A stretch of DNA of 64,000 nt from Vibrio sp. MEBiC08052 (GTDB lineage: Bacteria; Pseudomonadota; Gammaproteobacteria; Enterobacterales; Vibrionaceae): NCBI RefSeq assembly GCF_001506075.1, contig NZ_KQ947475.1:1681713-1745712 (forward strand), given 5' to 3'. Below the pieces are notes generated by a model. It did no database searches and was not told the DNA's origin. It worked only from the letters and a program-made list of their open reading frames with translations. The translations under genes and the position numbers were made by a program. Positions 42,311-51,852 of the stretch are shown piece by piece (positions within the stretch are counted from its first letter, which is position 1; each line of letters begins with the position of its first letter).

Positions 42311-42329
42311 AATGAGAAAAACTCTCATT
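42311..42329. promoter_or_regulatory. Fur box for the TonB2 operon
   Basis: AATGAGAAAAACTCTCATT is a 19-bp near-perfect inverted repeat (AATGAGA / TCTCATT), followed by ATC so that the minus strand opens GATAATGAG. It fits the Fur consensus and lies 38 bases upstream of the first gene of the operon. It implies iron repression of the whole six-gene unit. Confidence 0.8.
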
Positions 42330-42441
42330 ATCAACCAATAAATCAATTGAGGGATGGATAGCATTCAGCCAGACATACAACGCTATCGTTCTCAATCACT
42401 TCGGTATATGATTCAGGACATTTCCCCGCAAGGAGTCAATC

Positions 42442-43164
42442 ATGCAGCCCCGAATTGTCGGACACCGCGGTGTCGCCGGAAACTATCCGGAAAATACCAT
42501 GGCCAGTATCATGGCCGCAATTGACCTCGGCCTTAAATGGATCGAGGTGGATATTCAGCCCACCAAAGATCAGGTTCTGGTGGTCTGTCACGATTACAAA
42601 ATTAATCGCTGTAGTAACGGTAAAGGACGCATTGATCAACTAACCGTCGAGGAACTTCAACAGTTCGACTTCGGCAGTTGGTTTGCACCAAGTTTTGCCG
42701 GAGAAACCATTCTGACCTTGCAAGAACTGCTCAGAGTTGTGAAAGCCACGGGTATCCATGTCAATCTCGAAGTGAAACTTGATCATGAGGCAACCGGCCC
42801 GGTGATTGCCTCACTCAAGAAAGAACTAGAGACCAGTGATGTCTCACCCGATTCGATTTTATTATCCAGCTTCCATCATGATGTGATGCGGGAAATGAGT
42901 CGTCAGCTGCCTGAATTTCGTCTCGGTGTTTTAGCCGAAAGACTGAACAAAAAAATTATCCGTCTGTTGGATGAAACATCCGCTTTCAGTTGCCATCTCA
43001 ATGCACGTTGGCTGACCAAGAAACAGATTAAAAAGCTACGTGAGAAGTCAGTTGAGATTTGGTGTTATACGGTCAACAATCCGCGTTTCCGACACCTGTC
43101 TGCCGTTGATGGGATTTTCAGTGATTTTCCGCAACGATTTTTAGCACCGGCAACGGCCCAATAA
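42442..43164 (+). CDS. Glycerophosphodiester phosphodiesterase
   Basis: 240 residues. RIVGHRGVAGNYPENTMAS holds the catalytic HRG and ENT, then EVDIQPTKDQVLVVCHD supplies metal ligands and the second His. There is no signal peptide, so it is cytoplasmic UgpQ-type: it releases glycerol-3-phosphate from deacylated lipids. The ATG follows AAGGAG. The 395-base gap after it (43165-43559) shows no gene or clear RNA; base composition falls toward the AT-rich gene beyond. Confidence 0.92.
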   Translation: MQPRIVGHRGVAGNYPENTMASIMAAIDLGLKWIEVDIQPTKDQVLVVCHDYKINRCSNGKGRIDQLTVEELQQFDFGSWFAPSFAGETILTLQELLRVVKATGIHVNLEVKLDHEATGPVIASLKKELETSDVSPDSILLSSFHHDVMREMSRQLPEFRLGVLAERLNKKIIRLLDETSAFSCHLNARWLTKKQIKKLREKSVEIWCYTVNNPRFRHLSAVDGIFSDFPQRFLAPATAQ

Positions 43165-43559
43165 GCAAAAGATTGATGCGTAGCGGAAAAATCATTGGGG
43201 GAAAGCGTCTCGACGGTGCGGCCTCACTGCATTCGCGAGTGTCAGAAACCACGGTTTAATGTAACAGAGCCTGATGCAGAAGTGGTTAATACAAATAAGC
43301 TGATAGTCTGAATGCAATCTATCAGCTTCGTTTCCCCCCTATGTGACTGGATCTTACAGGTTACTCTGAATCAGTTCTGCCCTAAAATGCGTTACAACTT
43401 TTCTGACCCATCAATACTCAAGCAAGAAAAACCGTATCCTCTTTCAGACTGTTTCAAGTTGATAGAAATCTATTAATTGAAAAACGACAATATAGAGTGC
43501 TTGTTCTTAGACTCATACACTTTAAACTCTATACTAATATGTTTTCATAGGTGCTCTAT

Positions 43560-44864
43560 ATGTTCTTTCAAACAAAGTATTATTTGCTCAAGCTACGCAA
43601 TTTGCTTTACCGCATGCCACTGCAATATAAGTTGTATAAATTTCGAAAAGGTAGGTATGGGAGAGCACAGAACAACCTTAAATATGTAGCTTTTACTTTG
43701 TTTTGCATGCAGTCCGTGAAGCTGTTTCCCGAATACAACATGTCTCAGCATGAAAAAATAGCAAATAAAGTAAGGAATAAGGCTTTTGGCTTTTATGATG
43801 TTGGTGGCGAATTCAACGAGAAACTATCTGTTGATGAAGAGATTGTTTTAGAAAGTGTGCCTCTAGAGATGTATCAGGGTTTAATTTCAGACTATCACAA
43901 TTTATGGCGGTATAATGCAAGACGAAACTTGCTAAGCTTTCTCGAAACCTCTTGGGATGAGACACCTCAAAGTCACATAAAAACAGAAGAAATCAATGAG
44001 ATTCAAGCCAATCAAATATGTGTGGCAGCTAAAACGGCACGCAAAGAGAACCGACAAAAAGTAAAACGACTGACCAAGAATAGATTGAATTATTTTGCGG
44101 CTGACATTGTTGGTAAAGTAAAAGTAACTAGTCAGCAGTTCTCAACATTTCTCGCTTTCTTGACGGCAATGTTTTTCGTCAGCGGCTTCCTGCATACTAA
44201 ACTTTTGTTTTGGAACTACGACATAAATGTTGGGGACTTTTTCACAATTAATGATTATGTGTCTGCGAGCATTGAATCGATAGCTTGGCTTTTGGTAACC
44301 ACCGTCATATCTTTGCTTGGCGTTCTATTCGGTTCAGTTAATGCAGTGAAGCAGATTGCTGTTGAAGAAGATTATGGGAAAGATGATAAGTCAATAACAT
44401 TTGCGAGTTTTAGTTATAAATTACTGACTATTGGATTTATTAGCCTACTAATAGTCCCAAGCGCTATGACAGGGAAGATAGAGCCCAGCACTATTTACTT
44501 AGGTGCAATTGTAGCCTTTTATCTATGCTTTTTTAGATTGCCTATCTGGCGTTATATCGAAAATTACAAACAAGTTTCAATCTATCTATTTATAGTTGTA
44601 GCCATGGCTATAAATCTTGTCTATTCATCTATAGATCATGCGTACAAACTAGAGAGTAAACCTAATACGGAGCAGTATTCTGTCGTATTCAAAGACTCAA
44701 TGAAAAGAATGCCTAATCATTCGTTAATCATGCTAAATTCTAATTTTGGCTTCTTTTTAGCACATGATACTCAAGATCTGGTCGTTGTAGCAAGAGGAGA
44801 ACTAAAGATGATAACTGCGAAAAAACATGACTCAATTCTTGATACTTTGACTGTTCATTGGTGA
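43560..44864 (+). CDS. Orphan AT-rich membrane protein, function unknown
   Basis: About 434 residues and not recognised. The N-terminal 190 residues are soluble and basic, with a Lys/Arg-rich stretch (ARKENRQKVKRLTKNR). Four or five membrane segments follow (for example FLAFLTAMFFVSGFL and WLLVTTVISLLGVLFG), and the C-terminal 90 residues are again hydrophilic. Codon use is clearly more A/T-rich than in neighbours, and it stands alone, which suggests acquisition by transfer. The ATG at 43560 follows AGGTG; a GTG at 43551 is an alternative. Confidence 0.6.
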   Translation: MFFQTKYYLLKLRNLLYRMPLQYKLYKFRKGRYGRAQNNLKYVAFTLFCMQSVKLFPEYNMSQHEKIANKVRNKAFGFYDVGGEFNEKLSVDEEIVLESVPLEMYQGLISDYHNLWRYNARRNLLSFLETSWDETPQSHIKTEEINEIQANQICVAAKTARKENRQKVKRLTKNRLNYFAADIVGKVKVTSQQFSTFLAFLTAMFFVSGFLHTKLLFWNYDINVGDFFTINDYVSASIESIAWLLVTTVISLLGVLFGSVNAVKQIAVEEDYGKDDKSITFASFSYKLLTIGFISLLIVPSAMTGKIEPSTIYLGAIVAFYLCFFRLPIWRYIENYKQVSIYLFIVVAMAINLVYSSIDHAYKLESKPNTEQYSVVFKDSMKRMPNHSLIMLNSNFGFFLAHDTQDLVVVARGELKMITAKKHDSILDTLTVHW

Positions 44865-45013
44865 AAGGATATTGTCCCAAAATAAGCCGTGGGATGCAGA
44901 ATGTAGGTGTACGATGAAGTCACACGGTATAATCAAAACTGTCAGATCTAGTCGGAACGAATACAGATACGCCAATAAACCGGAACGCCAAGTCCCGGTT
45001 CATTCACACATCA

Positions 45014-45760
45014 TTACTCATCAATCCCCAGATCTTTGGCCAGCGCCTGAATCTCTTTCAAATCCATCTGATTGACTTTGATCAGCTGATTGACTTTACC
45101 CAAACGTTCATTGGCAGCATCCTGTTGATCACAGGCATCGGAATGTGCATCCCACGAGGTGCCTTGCAGATAAAGATCACACTCTTTCTTCAGCTCTTTC
45201 TTCTTCTGCTGTAAGGTTTCCCGCTCTTTTTCCAGCGACTCAAGTGACTGCTTCACTTTCAGCTCTTTCTGGAACAGTTCACGAGACCGCTCAAACATCG
45301 TCGCCTGAAGGTCGGCCTGATGATTCAGCCGGTTATTGACTTTGTTGACCTGAGTGATCTTCGACTTCTCTTCAGATAACTGCTTTGCCAACTCAGCTTT
45401 TTCCTGAGCCAACTGCTCGACTTTGCCATTCAGCTCATCGACCTGCTTTTGATAAGCACTTTTTTCGTCCGCTAACTTTTGATCAAACTCTTTACTCAGT
45501 TGTTGAATTTTCAAATGAGTTTGTTGATCTGAATCGACTAGTGTTTTCTGATTGGCTTGTTCAAGCTGATGATAGCGTGTTTCCAGCATCTGATAAGCCT
45601 CTTGCCAGCGTTGTCCCGATAGCAAAGCACCAATCAGTCCGCCCGCGGCAATCCCTATCACAGCAGCGATACCAATGTAGATATAAGTACGCTTGTCCCT
45701 TTGCTCAATAACGACAACGTCTTCATCTCCATCATCCAAACTGTCAGATTGTTTATTCAC
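45014..45760 (-). CDS. Membrane-anchored coiled-coil protein
   Basis: 248 residues. An acidic cytoplasmic N-terminus (DDGDEDVVV), one glycine-rich membrane segment (IGIAAVIGIAAGGLIGALL) and a long coiled coil from about residue 60 to 190. Two Cys lie in the C-terminal part. No enzymatic motif. The start is GTG after GGAG. A 52-residue membrane protein gene lies 17 bases upstream, in the same direction. Confidence 0.72.
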   Translation of the reverse strand: MNKQSDSLDDGDEDVVVIEQRDKRTYIYIGIAAVIGIAAGGLIGALLSGQRWQEAYQMLETRYHQLEQANQKTLVDSDQQTHLKIQQLSKEFDQKLADEKSAYQKQVDELNGKVEQLAQEKAELAKQLSEEKSKITQVNKVNNRLNHQADLQATMFERSRELFQKELKVKQSLESLEKERETLQQKKKELKKECDLYLQGTSWDAHSDACDQQDAANERLGKVNQLIKVNQMDLKEIQALAKDLGIDE

Positions 45761-45776
45761 AATAACTCCATCTGCT

Positions 45777-45935
45777 TTAACGTATTAATTCACTTACAAC
45801 AACGGCTACCAGGTAAACTGCAAAAGCGCTACACAGTACGACAATAATGCCCTTCTGGATGTTTTCTCGAGTGTCGTATCGAACCAAAACATATGCAAGC
45901 GCAATCAAAACAATAATTGCAATGAGTCTAACCAT
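45777..45935 (-). CDS. Small membrane protein, 52 residues
   Basis: A frame too short for usual gene calling. ATG at 45935, TAA at 45777-45779. The protein has two hydrophobic helices (LIAIIVLIALAYVLV and IIVVLCSAFAVYLVAVVV) joined by a polar turn (RYDTRENIQKG). GGA lies upstream of the start. The 17-base spacing to the coiled-coil gene suggests a two-gene unit. Confidence 0.6.
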   Translation of the reverse strand: MVRLIAIIVLIALAYVLVRYDTRENIQKGIIVVLCSAFAVYLVAVVVSELIR

Positions 45936-46114
45936 AATTATTCCGCCTTACTCATTTGGGATTTATATCATGATTCTTTTATTTAAGGTCAGAGGAAAGT
46001 CGATAATACATCAAGTCATCATTTTTTATAGATTTACCTAAATTCTGTAGGTGACATCACAAAATTTTTGGATTAACATCACCGCGTAAATCATCAATTT
46101 AGATGATTGTTCCA

Positions 46115-46330
46115 GTGAAGACTACAGGAGAGAGGTTGTTAACCTATTTTTAACAAATTAGGTACACATACCCGCCGAAGAAGTAAATCTTTCAGGTGCT
46201 TTATTCTTCCCCCAAGAAGAATTGCGAGGACTGTAGTTGGAGGAACCTCTGGAGAGAATCGTTGAATCGATCGCCGAAGGAGCAAGTCCCATCCGGGATG
46301 AAACTCTCAGGCAAAAGGACAGAGGAGTGA
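46115..46330 (+). ncRNA. Tandem glycine riboswitch
   Basis: Two aptamers in a row. The first runs about 46121-46236, closing on CTACAG/CTGTAG and containing GCCGAAGAAGTAAATCTTTC. The second runs about 46246-46327, closing on CCTCTGG/AGAGG, with GCCGAAGGAGCAAG and AAACTCTCAGGCAAAAGGAC. The arrangement closely parallels the V. cholerae VC1422 riboswitch. It controls the symporter gene 110 bases downstream. In vibrios this element turns expression on when glycine is high. Confidence 0.95.
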
Positions 46331-46441
46331 AAGGCACATTTTTTGAAAATTTATTCGACGCGTCGTCCGTTATTTCAGGATGATCACTTTATAATCAACC
46401 TTTCCTCTTCTCCTTATCTGTACTTATTTTAAGGGGAAATC

Positions 46442-47809
46442 ATGCAAGACCTGCAATCTATATTCAGTGCTATCGATAGTTTTATTTGGGGCCCACCACT
46501 ACTCATTTTACTGGTCGGAACCGGTATCTACTTCACATTCAGTCTCGGACTGCTGCAATTCCGCCACTTACCCACCGCATTAAAACTGGTGTTTGGCCGT
46601 TCGTCACAAGGCAAAACCGGTGATGTTTCCAGCTTCGCGGCACTATGTACCGCACTATCCGCAACCATCGGAACCGGCAACATTGTCGGTGTCGCAACGG
46701 CAATCAAACTTGGCGGGCCCGGTGCGCTGTTCTGGATGTGGTTTGCTGCTCTGTTCGGCATGGCGACCAAATACGCGGAATGTCTGTTGGCCGTCAAATA
46801 TCGCAAAACCGATGAAAAAGGCCAAATGGTTGGCGGGCCGATGTATTTTCTACAGTATGGTGTGGGTTCAAAATTATTGGCGACGGCCTTCGCAGTATTT
46901 GCGATTGGCGTGGCATTCTTTGGTATTGGGACATTTCCGCAAGTCAACGCGATTGTCGATGCATCGCAACTCTCATTCGGAGTTTCCAGAGAAGTCGCAG
47001 CTGGTATCCTGACGCTACTGGTTGCCATTGTCACCATCGGTGGCATTCAGTCGATTTCAAAAGTTGCCAGTAAAGTGGTACCGACCATGGCGCTGTTTTA
47101 TATTCTGGCCTGTCTGTCGGTCTTAATCATGCAAGCGGATCAGTTTGTTCCCGCAGTCCTGCTGGTGATTCAATCTGCTTTCACATCGACCGCAGCAACC
47201 GGAGGTTTTGCCGGTGCCACGATTATGTTGGCGATTCAAGCCGGTGTCGCCCGCGGCGTATTCTCCAATGAGTCAGGTCTTGGCAGCGCCCCGATGGCAG
47301 CCGCCGCCGCGAAAACGGACTCTTGTGTACGACAAGGGTTGATCTCCATGACGGGGACATTCTTTGATACGATTCTGATCTGTACCATGACAGGCTTGGC
47401 TTTAATCCTCACCAATGCGTGGCAGGGTGATCTGTCCGGTGCGGCGATGACAACCCATGCGTTTGCCGTTGGTCTTGATTCAGCAACGGTTGGCCCGATG
47501 CTGGTATCCATCGGATTAATCTTCTTTGCGTTTACCACCATTCTTGGCTGGAACTACTACGGCGAGCGCTGTGTGGTGTTCTTATTTGGCACCAAAGGTA
47601 TCCTGACCTATAAACTCATCTTCATCGCACTGATTGCTTCCGGTGCATTTTTGCATCTGGATTTAATCTGGATTATTGCTGATATCGTCAATGGTCTGAT
47701 GGCAATTCCGAACCTGATTGGCTTGCTGATGTTAAGAAAAGTGGTGATTGAAGAAACTGCGTTATTCTTCCGTCACGGTATGATGAAATCGGCCCCTGCC
47801 GAAGCCTGA
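46442..47809 (+). CDS. Sodium:alanine/glycine symporter (AGCS family)
   Basis: 455 residues with about ten membrane segments. LSATIGTGNIVGVATAIKLGG is the AGCS signature, and GVFSNESGLGSAPMAAAAA follows. It is a Na+-driven alanine or glycine transporter. The upstream glycine riboswitch suggests that glycine is the substrate or signal. The ATG follows AAGGGG. Confidence 0.93.
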   Translation: MQDLQSIFSAIDSFIWGPPLLILLVGTGIYFTFSLGLLQFRHLPTALKLVFGRSSQGKTGDVSSFAALCTALSATIGTGNIVGVATAIKLGGPGALFWMWFAALFGMATKYAECLLAVKYRKTDEKGQMVGGPMYFLQYGVGSKLLATAFAVFAIGVAFFGIGTFPQVNAIVDASQLSFGVSREVAAGILTLLVAIVTIGGIQSISKVASKVVPTMALFYILACLSVLIMQADQFVPAVLLVIQSAFTSTAATGGFAGATIMLAIQAGVARGVFSNESGLGSAPMAAAAAKTDSCVRQGLISMTGTFFDTILICTMTGLALILTNAWQGDLSGAAMTTHAFAVGLDSATVGPMLVSIGLIFFAFTTILGWNYYGERCVVFLFGTKGILTYKLIFIALIASGAFLHLDLIWIIADIVNGLMAIPNLIGLLMLRKVVIEETALFFRHGMMKSAPAEA

Positions 47810-47855
47810 CGCCTGTCGGAGATTTAACCGTTCGTTGAGCGCGTCGTGTGACATA

Positions 47856-48827
47856 TCACAGGCGCGCTGCTTCTTTCAATGTCAGTGACTGATCCCATAG
47901 GCAGGCTCGGAGGCCAGCCTGAGACCAAAGCGTTAAATTGCCCTGCTCACACCGCCCCGTATCCAGATTCCAGTTTTTCAGCCAGTCCGTTGCACCGTGC
48001 TCATAAACACTCTCACCCAGTAAACATTGATATCGGATGATATTCGCCACCGTAAAATCGAAGACCTGATCATAATGCCAGCAACCATAAGGGGTCTCCA
48101 GATGCTCAATGTACTGACGATCAATGGCTGAAATCTGCGGATAAACCAAGCCAAGAAAAGCCGCAACATGGCGAGAAAACGGAAATAACCGATATTGATC
48201 TTCAACCAATGACATCACGCGAATAAACCCGACATACCAGCCGTCAATATCCGGCGTGCCGAATTGCTGTCCATAAGTATCAAGCAGTGAATCCCGCCAC
48301 ACCGTCTCAATCACATGGTCAATCTGATGGGGTGACTGAATCTCTGCACAGTGGAGCAAATGACGGGATAGTCGTTCGACATAACCAATATCACCCAGCC
48401 CCATCCGTTGCCAGATAAACGCATCCTGATGCATCTCACACTCGCGATGCTGTTGTTTATTCTGGTCGTACTCTCCGACTTTAAGTTCAATCACCGGATG
48501 AATCGTGATATCGGTAATCACATGAGCAAGAAACCCACTCAGCCAGGCAAACGCACGATCCTGCTGTTCCCCCTGTAAGCGACGGACATGCTCAATCATA
48601 CTACGCAACAAATCACCGACAGATTGATAGTGCATCCGATCCGCCCACGCAGCCTGAAGAGAATCAGTAATTTTCAGATAAGGAAAATCTGGAGAAACCG
48701 CGCCCATTTCTACGTAACGCTGGTTCACGAGTAAAATACGTTGCATTCGGCTGGGTAAAGTGTACAGCGCATCACCTTGCATGAATGCCTGATTGACTGC
48801 GGTAATGTGAGCAAATGCACCCGGCAT
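47856..48827 (-). CDS. Zinc-dependent phospholipase C-like protein
   Basis: About 323 residues. MPGAFAHITAVNQAF and GAVSPDFPYL at the N-terminus and FLAHVITDITIHPVIEL in the first third match the zinc-dependent phospholipase C (PF00882-like) pattern, with His and Asp residues placed to bind metal. No signal peptide is seen. It follows a DUF4123 gene by 143 bases in the same direction; DUF4123 proteins load type VI effectors, so an effector role is possible but unproven. The ATG at 48827 follows AAGG. Confidence 0.75.
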   Translation of the reverse strand: MPGAFAHITAVNQAFMQGDALYTLPSRMQRILLVNQRYVEMGAVSPDFPYLKITDSLQAAWADRMHYQSVGDLLRSMIEHVRRLQGEQQDRAFAWLSGFLAHVITDITIHPVIELKVGEYDQNKQQHRECEMHQDAFIWQRMGLGDIGYVERLSRHLLHCAEIQSPHQIDHVIETVWRDSLLDTYGQQFGTPDIDGWYVGFIRVMSLVEDQYRLFPFSRHVAAFLGLVYPQISAIDRQYIEHLETPYGCWHYDQVFDFTVANIIRYQCLLGESVYEHGATDWLKNWNLDTGRCEQGNLTLWSQAGLRACLWDQSLTLKEAARL

Positions 48828-48970
48828 AATCAACCTTCACCATTGCTTGTCTACTGATAACAACTTACGTGATTTTTATGACATTTATCTTGCATAAAAA
48901 GTAATGAGACACAATTCAATTATTTATTGCTTTGATGATTAAGCTTCTCCTGACCCCAGATGCCCGGCCA

Positions 48971-49819
48971 TCACACATTCAACGCATACTGCCTGGCTAA
49001 TCGAGCCGCCTGACAAATCCGCTGAGTCGGTGTACTTGCTGATGAGGGAAAGTGGATCAATTGATAAATTTCCGGATACGCCTCACCGGTCACCGCTGAC
49101 TCTCCCAGCCAGCCGATAATATTGAAGTAATTCAACTGATCCTGACGGGTGACAAATCCTTTCTGACGAGCAATCTGCGCATGGGCTTCCACCCAGAGAT
49201 CCCCACGCTCCTGCTGGAATAACACCTCAGGAAAATGGCGTTGCATGTGATGATATATCGCTTCAAGCAGACTCTGCCATGCAATATGGCTCAGCTGCTG
49301 CCATTGCGCCGGTGTTAATTGCAGTGGCAATTCAAAAAAGACCATCGGCTCAAAATCTGCCCGGGCCATGATTTGCCATCCCAAAGACGTTGGGAGCCAA
49401 GCCTTATCCATCGGCTGCCAAAACCAGTGACACGATGCACTGAGTAACGTCCACGCCACGTCTGCATGAGCCATATTGAGATAGCTGGTCGTCCCATAAG
49501 GAGACAACACCTGTATCTGTTGCCTGAAATGTTCGGCGAGTTGCTTGATCGACCATGATGAACGAAAGAAAAATCCCTCGGAACTCTGCTGATGTCTCAA
49601 AAACCAGTGCTTCACTGAATGATCGACGGCCAATAGATAAGGTGAGTGTTCTTCATCCGATTCACACAGATAAACAGCTGCCGATTCAACAATCGGATCG
49701 TCAGGAAAATAGGCTTGGTAATAAGGCGGCAACTGACGTCCATCAACAAACAAGTAGAAACGATCATTCGTCCCTGTGGGCATCAAACCGAGTATTTGTT
49801 CAGATTGAAACATGTTCAT
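48971..49819 (-). CDS. DUF4123 (T6SS adaptor, Tap-like) protein
   Basis: 282 residues. FYLFVDGRQLP at the start, then PYLLAVDHSVKHWFL and SSWSIKQLAEHFRQQIQVLSP match the DUF4123 layout. These chaperones attach effectors to VgrG of type VI secretion systems. No vgrG or PAAR gene is adjacent, so this is an orphan. The start overlaps the stop of a 33-codon ORF (ATGA). Confidence 0.78.
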   Translation of the reverse strand: MNMFQSEQILGLMPTGTNDRFYLFVDGRQLPPYYQAYFPDDPIVESAAVYLCESDEEHSPYLLAVDHSVKHWFLRHQQSSEGFFFRSSWSIKQLAEHFRQQIQVLSPYGTTSYLNMAHADVAWTLLSASCHWFWQPMDKAWLPTSLGWQIMARADFEPMVFFELPLQLTPAQWQQLSHIAWQSLLEAIYHHMQRHFPEVLFQQERGDLWVEAHAQIARQKGFVTRQDQLNYFNIIGWLGESAVTGEAYPEIYQLIHFPSSASTPTQRICQAARLARQYALNV

Positions 49820-49917
49820 CGCTCAAAATCATCCACGACGAGACGACAAGGTGAGCGAACTGACTTGTTCAAAATAGGGTCGAGATAACCAATGGAAGCA
49901 TCGCTAGTGACTGTCAT
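49816..49917 (-). CDS. 33-codon ORF coupled to the DUF4123 gene
   Basis: ATG at 49917 with AAGGA 8 bases upstream; the TGA overlaps the DUF4123 start as ATGA. The peptide begins MTVTSDASIGYLDPILN. It has no known match. It could be a small real protein, a translational-coupling leader, or the tail of a lost upstream gene. The gap to the next gene (49918-50243) is AT-rich and shows only promoter-like sequence. Confidence 0.5.
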   Translation of the reverse strand: MTVTSDASIGYLDPILNKSVRSPCRLVVDDFER

Positions 49918-50243
49918 GATCATTCCTTTATATAGGTAAGGTGAAAAGCTACTCCGCTAAAATCTGCTACGGATTCAACGAATTGTTCATTATATGAATT
50001 AACTCAATAGAGCCATAATAAAAACTCAATTGAGTTAAAATTTAATTCTATCAATCTTTTTCTCATCATGACGATTGCATTTTGCAATTTAGATCACTTT
50101 TGGGAGTCACTTAACAAATAAAACTAATAATAAAAATCACATATAAATCAATAAGTCACAAAAAACAAAAATCATTGTGTGTTTCACAGCATCTTGATAT
50201 ACCCTTGAATTCATTTGCTACCACTTAAACAGAGGTTGAATCT

Positions 50244-51728
50244 ATGAACGCGTACCATCAGTTGGTTGAGCATGTAAAAAATATCTCTCACTTCGAGCAT
50301 CTTGCTGCAATCTGTGGTTGGGATCAGGCTGCAATGATGCCGCCAGGCGGTGCACAAGCACGAGCTGAGTCCATGGCTGCACTACACGTTCATATTCACC
50401 AGTTGATGAACCAGCCCCAGCTTGCCGAATGGTTTGCACAGGCAGAACAAGCGCCTCTCTCAACAGAGCAACAAGCGGTTTTGCGCGAGATAAAGCGGCG
50501 GTGGCAACAAGCCACGGTATTGCCTGAATCATTAGTTCAAGCCAAATCAATCGTCGGTGCCCGCTGCGAACATGCCTGGCGCCAACAGAAACAAGTTAAT
50601 GACTGGGCCGGATTTGCGGCCAACTGGGAAGAAGTGGTCAAACTCTCACGGGAAGAGGCCCAGATCCGCGCTGCCGCTACAGGCAAAACCCCTTATGATG
50701 CGATGCTTGATCTGTATGAGCCCGGTGCATCTACCGCAACGCTGGATCGCTTATTTGACGATGTGAAATCTTGGCTGCCAGCGTTGATTGACCAAGTGAT
50801 TGAGAAACAATCCCACGAATCTGTGCTGCTACCACGGGGCAATTATCCGAGTGAGACGCAAAAATCACTGGGATTAGCTGTCATGCAACTCCTGCAATTC
50901 GATTTCGATCACGGCCGACTCGATGAAAGTACTCACCCGTTTTGTGGCGGTGTGCCGAGCGATGTGCGCATCACAACCCGCTACAACGAGACAGAGTTTG
51001 TCCAATCGCTAATGGGAATCGTCCACGAAACCGGCCACGCCCGCTATGAGCAAGGCTTACCGAAAGCCTATGCCGGAACAGCCGCCGGTGAAGCGCGCTC
51101 AATGGGGATTCATGAGTCACAATCACTCTTTTTTGAAATGCAGATTGGCCGCAATCCTCAATTTATTTCTCATTTGGCGGATCTGGCAGCCCGGCATTTC
51201 AACGCCCATAATGATCCGGTATTTGCAGAAGCGAACCTGCAAAAACTGTACTCTAGAGTGAATAAGGACTTTATCCGGGTCGATGCCGATGAACTCACCT
51301 ACCCTGCCCATGTCATTCTGCGTTACGAAATCGAGCGTGATCTGATGAATGGTGTGATCGAATTCCGCGATGTCCCGGAATTATGGGATCAAAAGATGCA
51401 GCATTATCTCGGGCTGTCCACTCAAGGCAATTATCGCCAAGGTTGTATGCAAGATATTCACTGGACAGACGGTTCATTCGGCTACTTCCCGTCTTATACC
51501 CTCGGTGCGATGTATGCTGCACAATTTATGGCGGCCATGCGACAAACTGTTGATGTTGACAGGGTAATCGGCAGCGGTGACCTCACTCCGATTTTCACTT
51601 GGCTCAGCGAGAACATCTGGAGCAAAGGCAGCTTATTCACCACCGATGAACTGGTGAAACAGGCAACGGGTGAAACGTTGAATCCGGCGCATTTCAAAGC
51701 CCACCTTGAAGGTCGTTATCTCGGTTAA
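50244..51728 (+). CDS. M32-family metallocarboxypeptidase
   Basis: 494 residues. HETGH in GIVHETGHARYEQG is the zinc HExxH site, and GIHESQSLFFEMQIGR gives the third ligand Glu, as in thermostable carboxypeptidase 1/YpwA. It removes C-terminal residues from peptides in the cytoplasm. The ATG follows GAGG. Confidence 0.93.
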   Translation: MNAYHQLVEHVKNISHFEHLAAICGWDQAAMMPPGGAQARAESMAALHVHIHQLMNQPQLAEWFAQAEQAPLSTEQQAVLREIKRRWQQATVLPESLVQAKSIVGARCEHAWRQQKQVNDWAGFAANWEEVVKLSREEAQIRAAATGKTPYDAMLDLYEPGASTATLDRLFDDVKSWLPALIDQVIEKQSHESVLLPRGNYPSETQKSLGLAVMQLLQFDFDHGRLDESTHPFCGGVPSDVRITTRYNETEFVQSLMGIVHETGHARYEQGLPKAYAGTAAGEARSMGIHESQSLFFEMQIGRNPQFISHLADLAARHFNAHNDPVFAEANLQKLYSRVNKDFIRVDADELTYPAHVILRYEIERDLMNGVIEFRDVPELWDQKMQHYLGLSTQGNYRQGCMQDIHWTDGSFGYFPSYTLGAMYAAQFMAAMRQTVDVDRVIGSGDLTPIFTWLSENIWSKGSLFTTDELVKQATGETLNPAHFKAHLEGRYLG

Positions 51729-51761
51729 GCTATCTTGGTTTAGAGCTATCTTGGAATAATC

Positions 51762-51789
51762 AAAAAGCGGAATTCATTCCGCTTTTTTT
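51762..51789. terminator. Terminator between carboxypeptidase and AraC-type regulator
   Basis: AAAAAGCGGAAT pairs with ATTCCGCTTTTT around a 2-base loop, with T-run and A-run on either side, so it serves both convergent genes. Confidence 0.9.
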
Positions 51790-51852
51790 ACTTTCATGTC
51801 ACGAGCTGACACCAGCCAAAATGACTCATCATCTTATCGGATCGCCGCTCAA

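Noticed and set aside
46528..47541. Antisense frames of 100-170 codons inside the symporter gene
   Set aside because: They are shadows of a strongly coding GC-biased gene, without start signals or family features.
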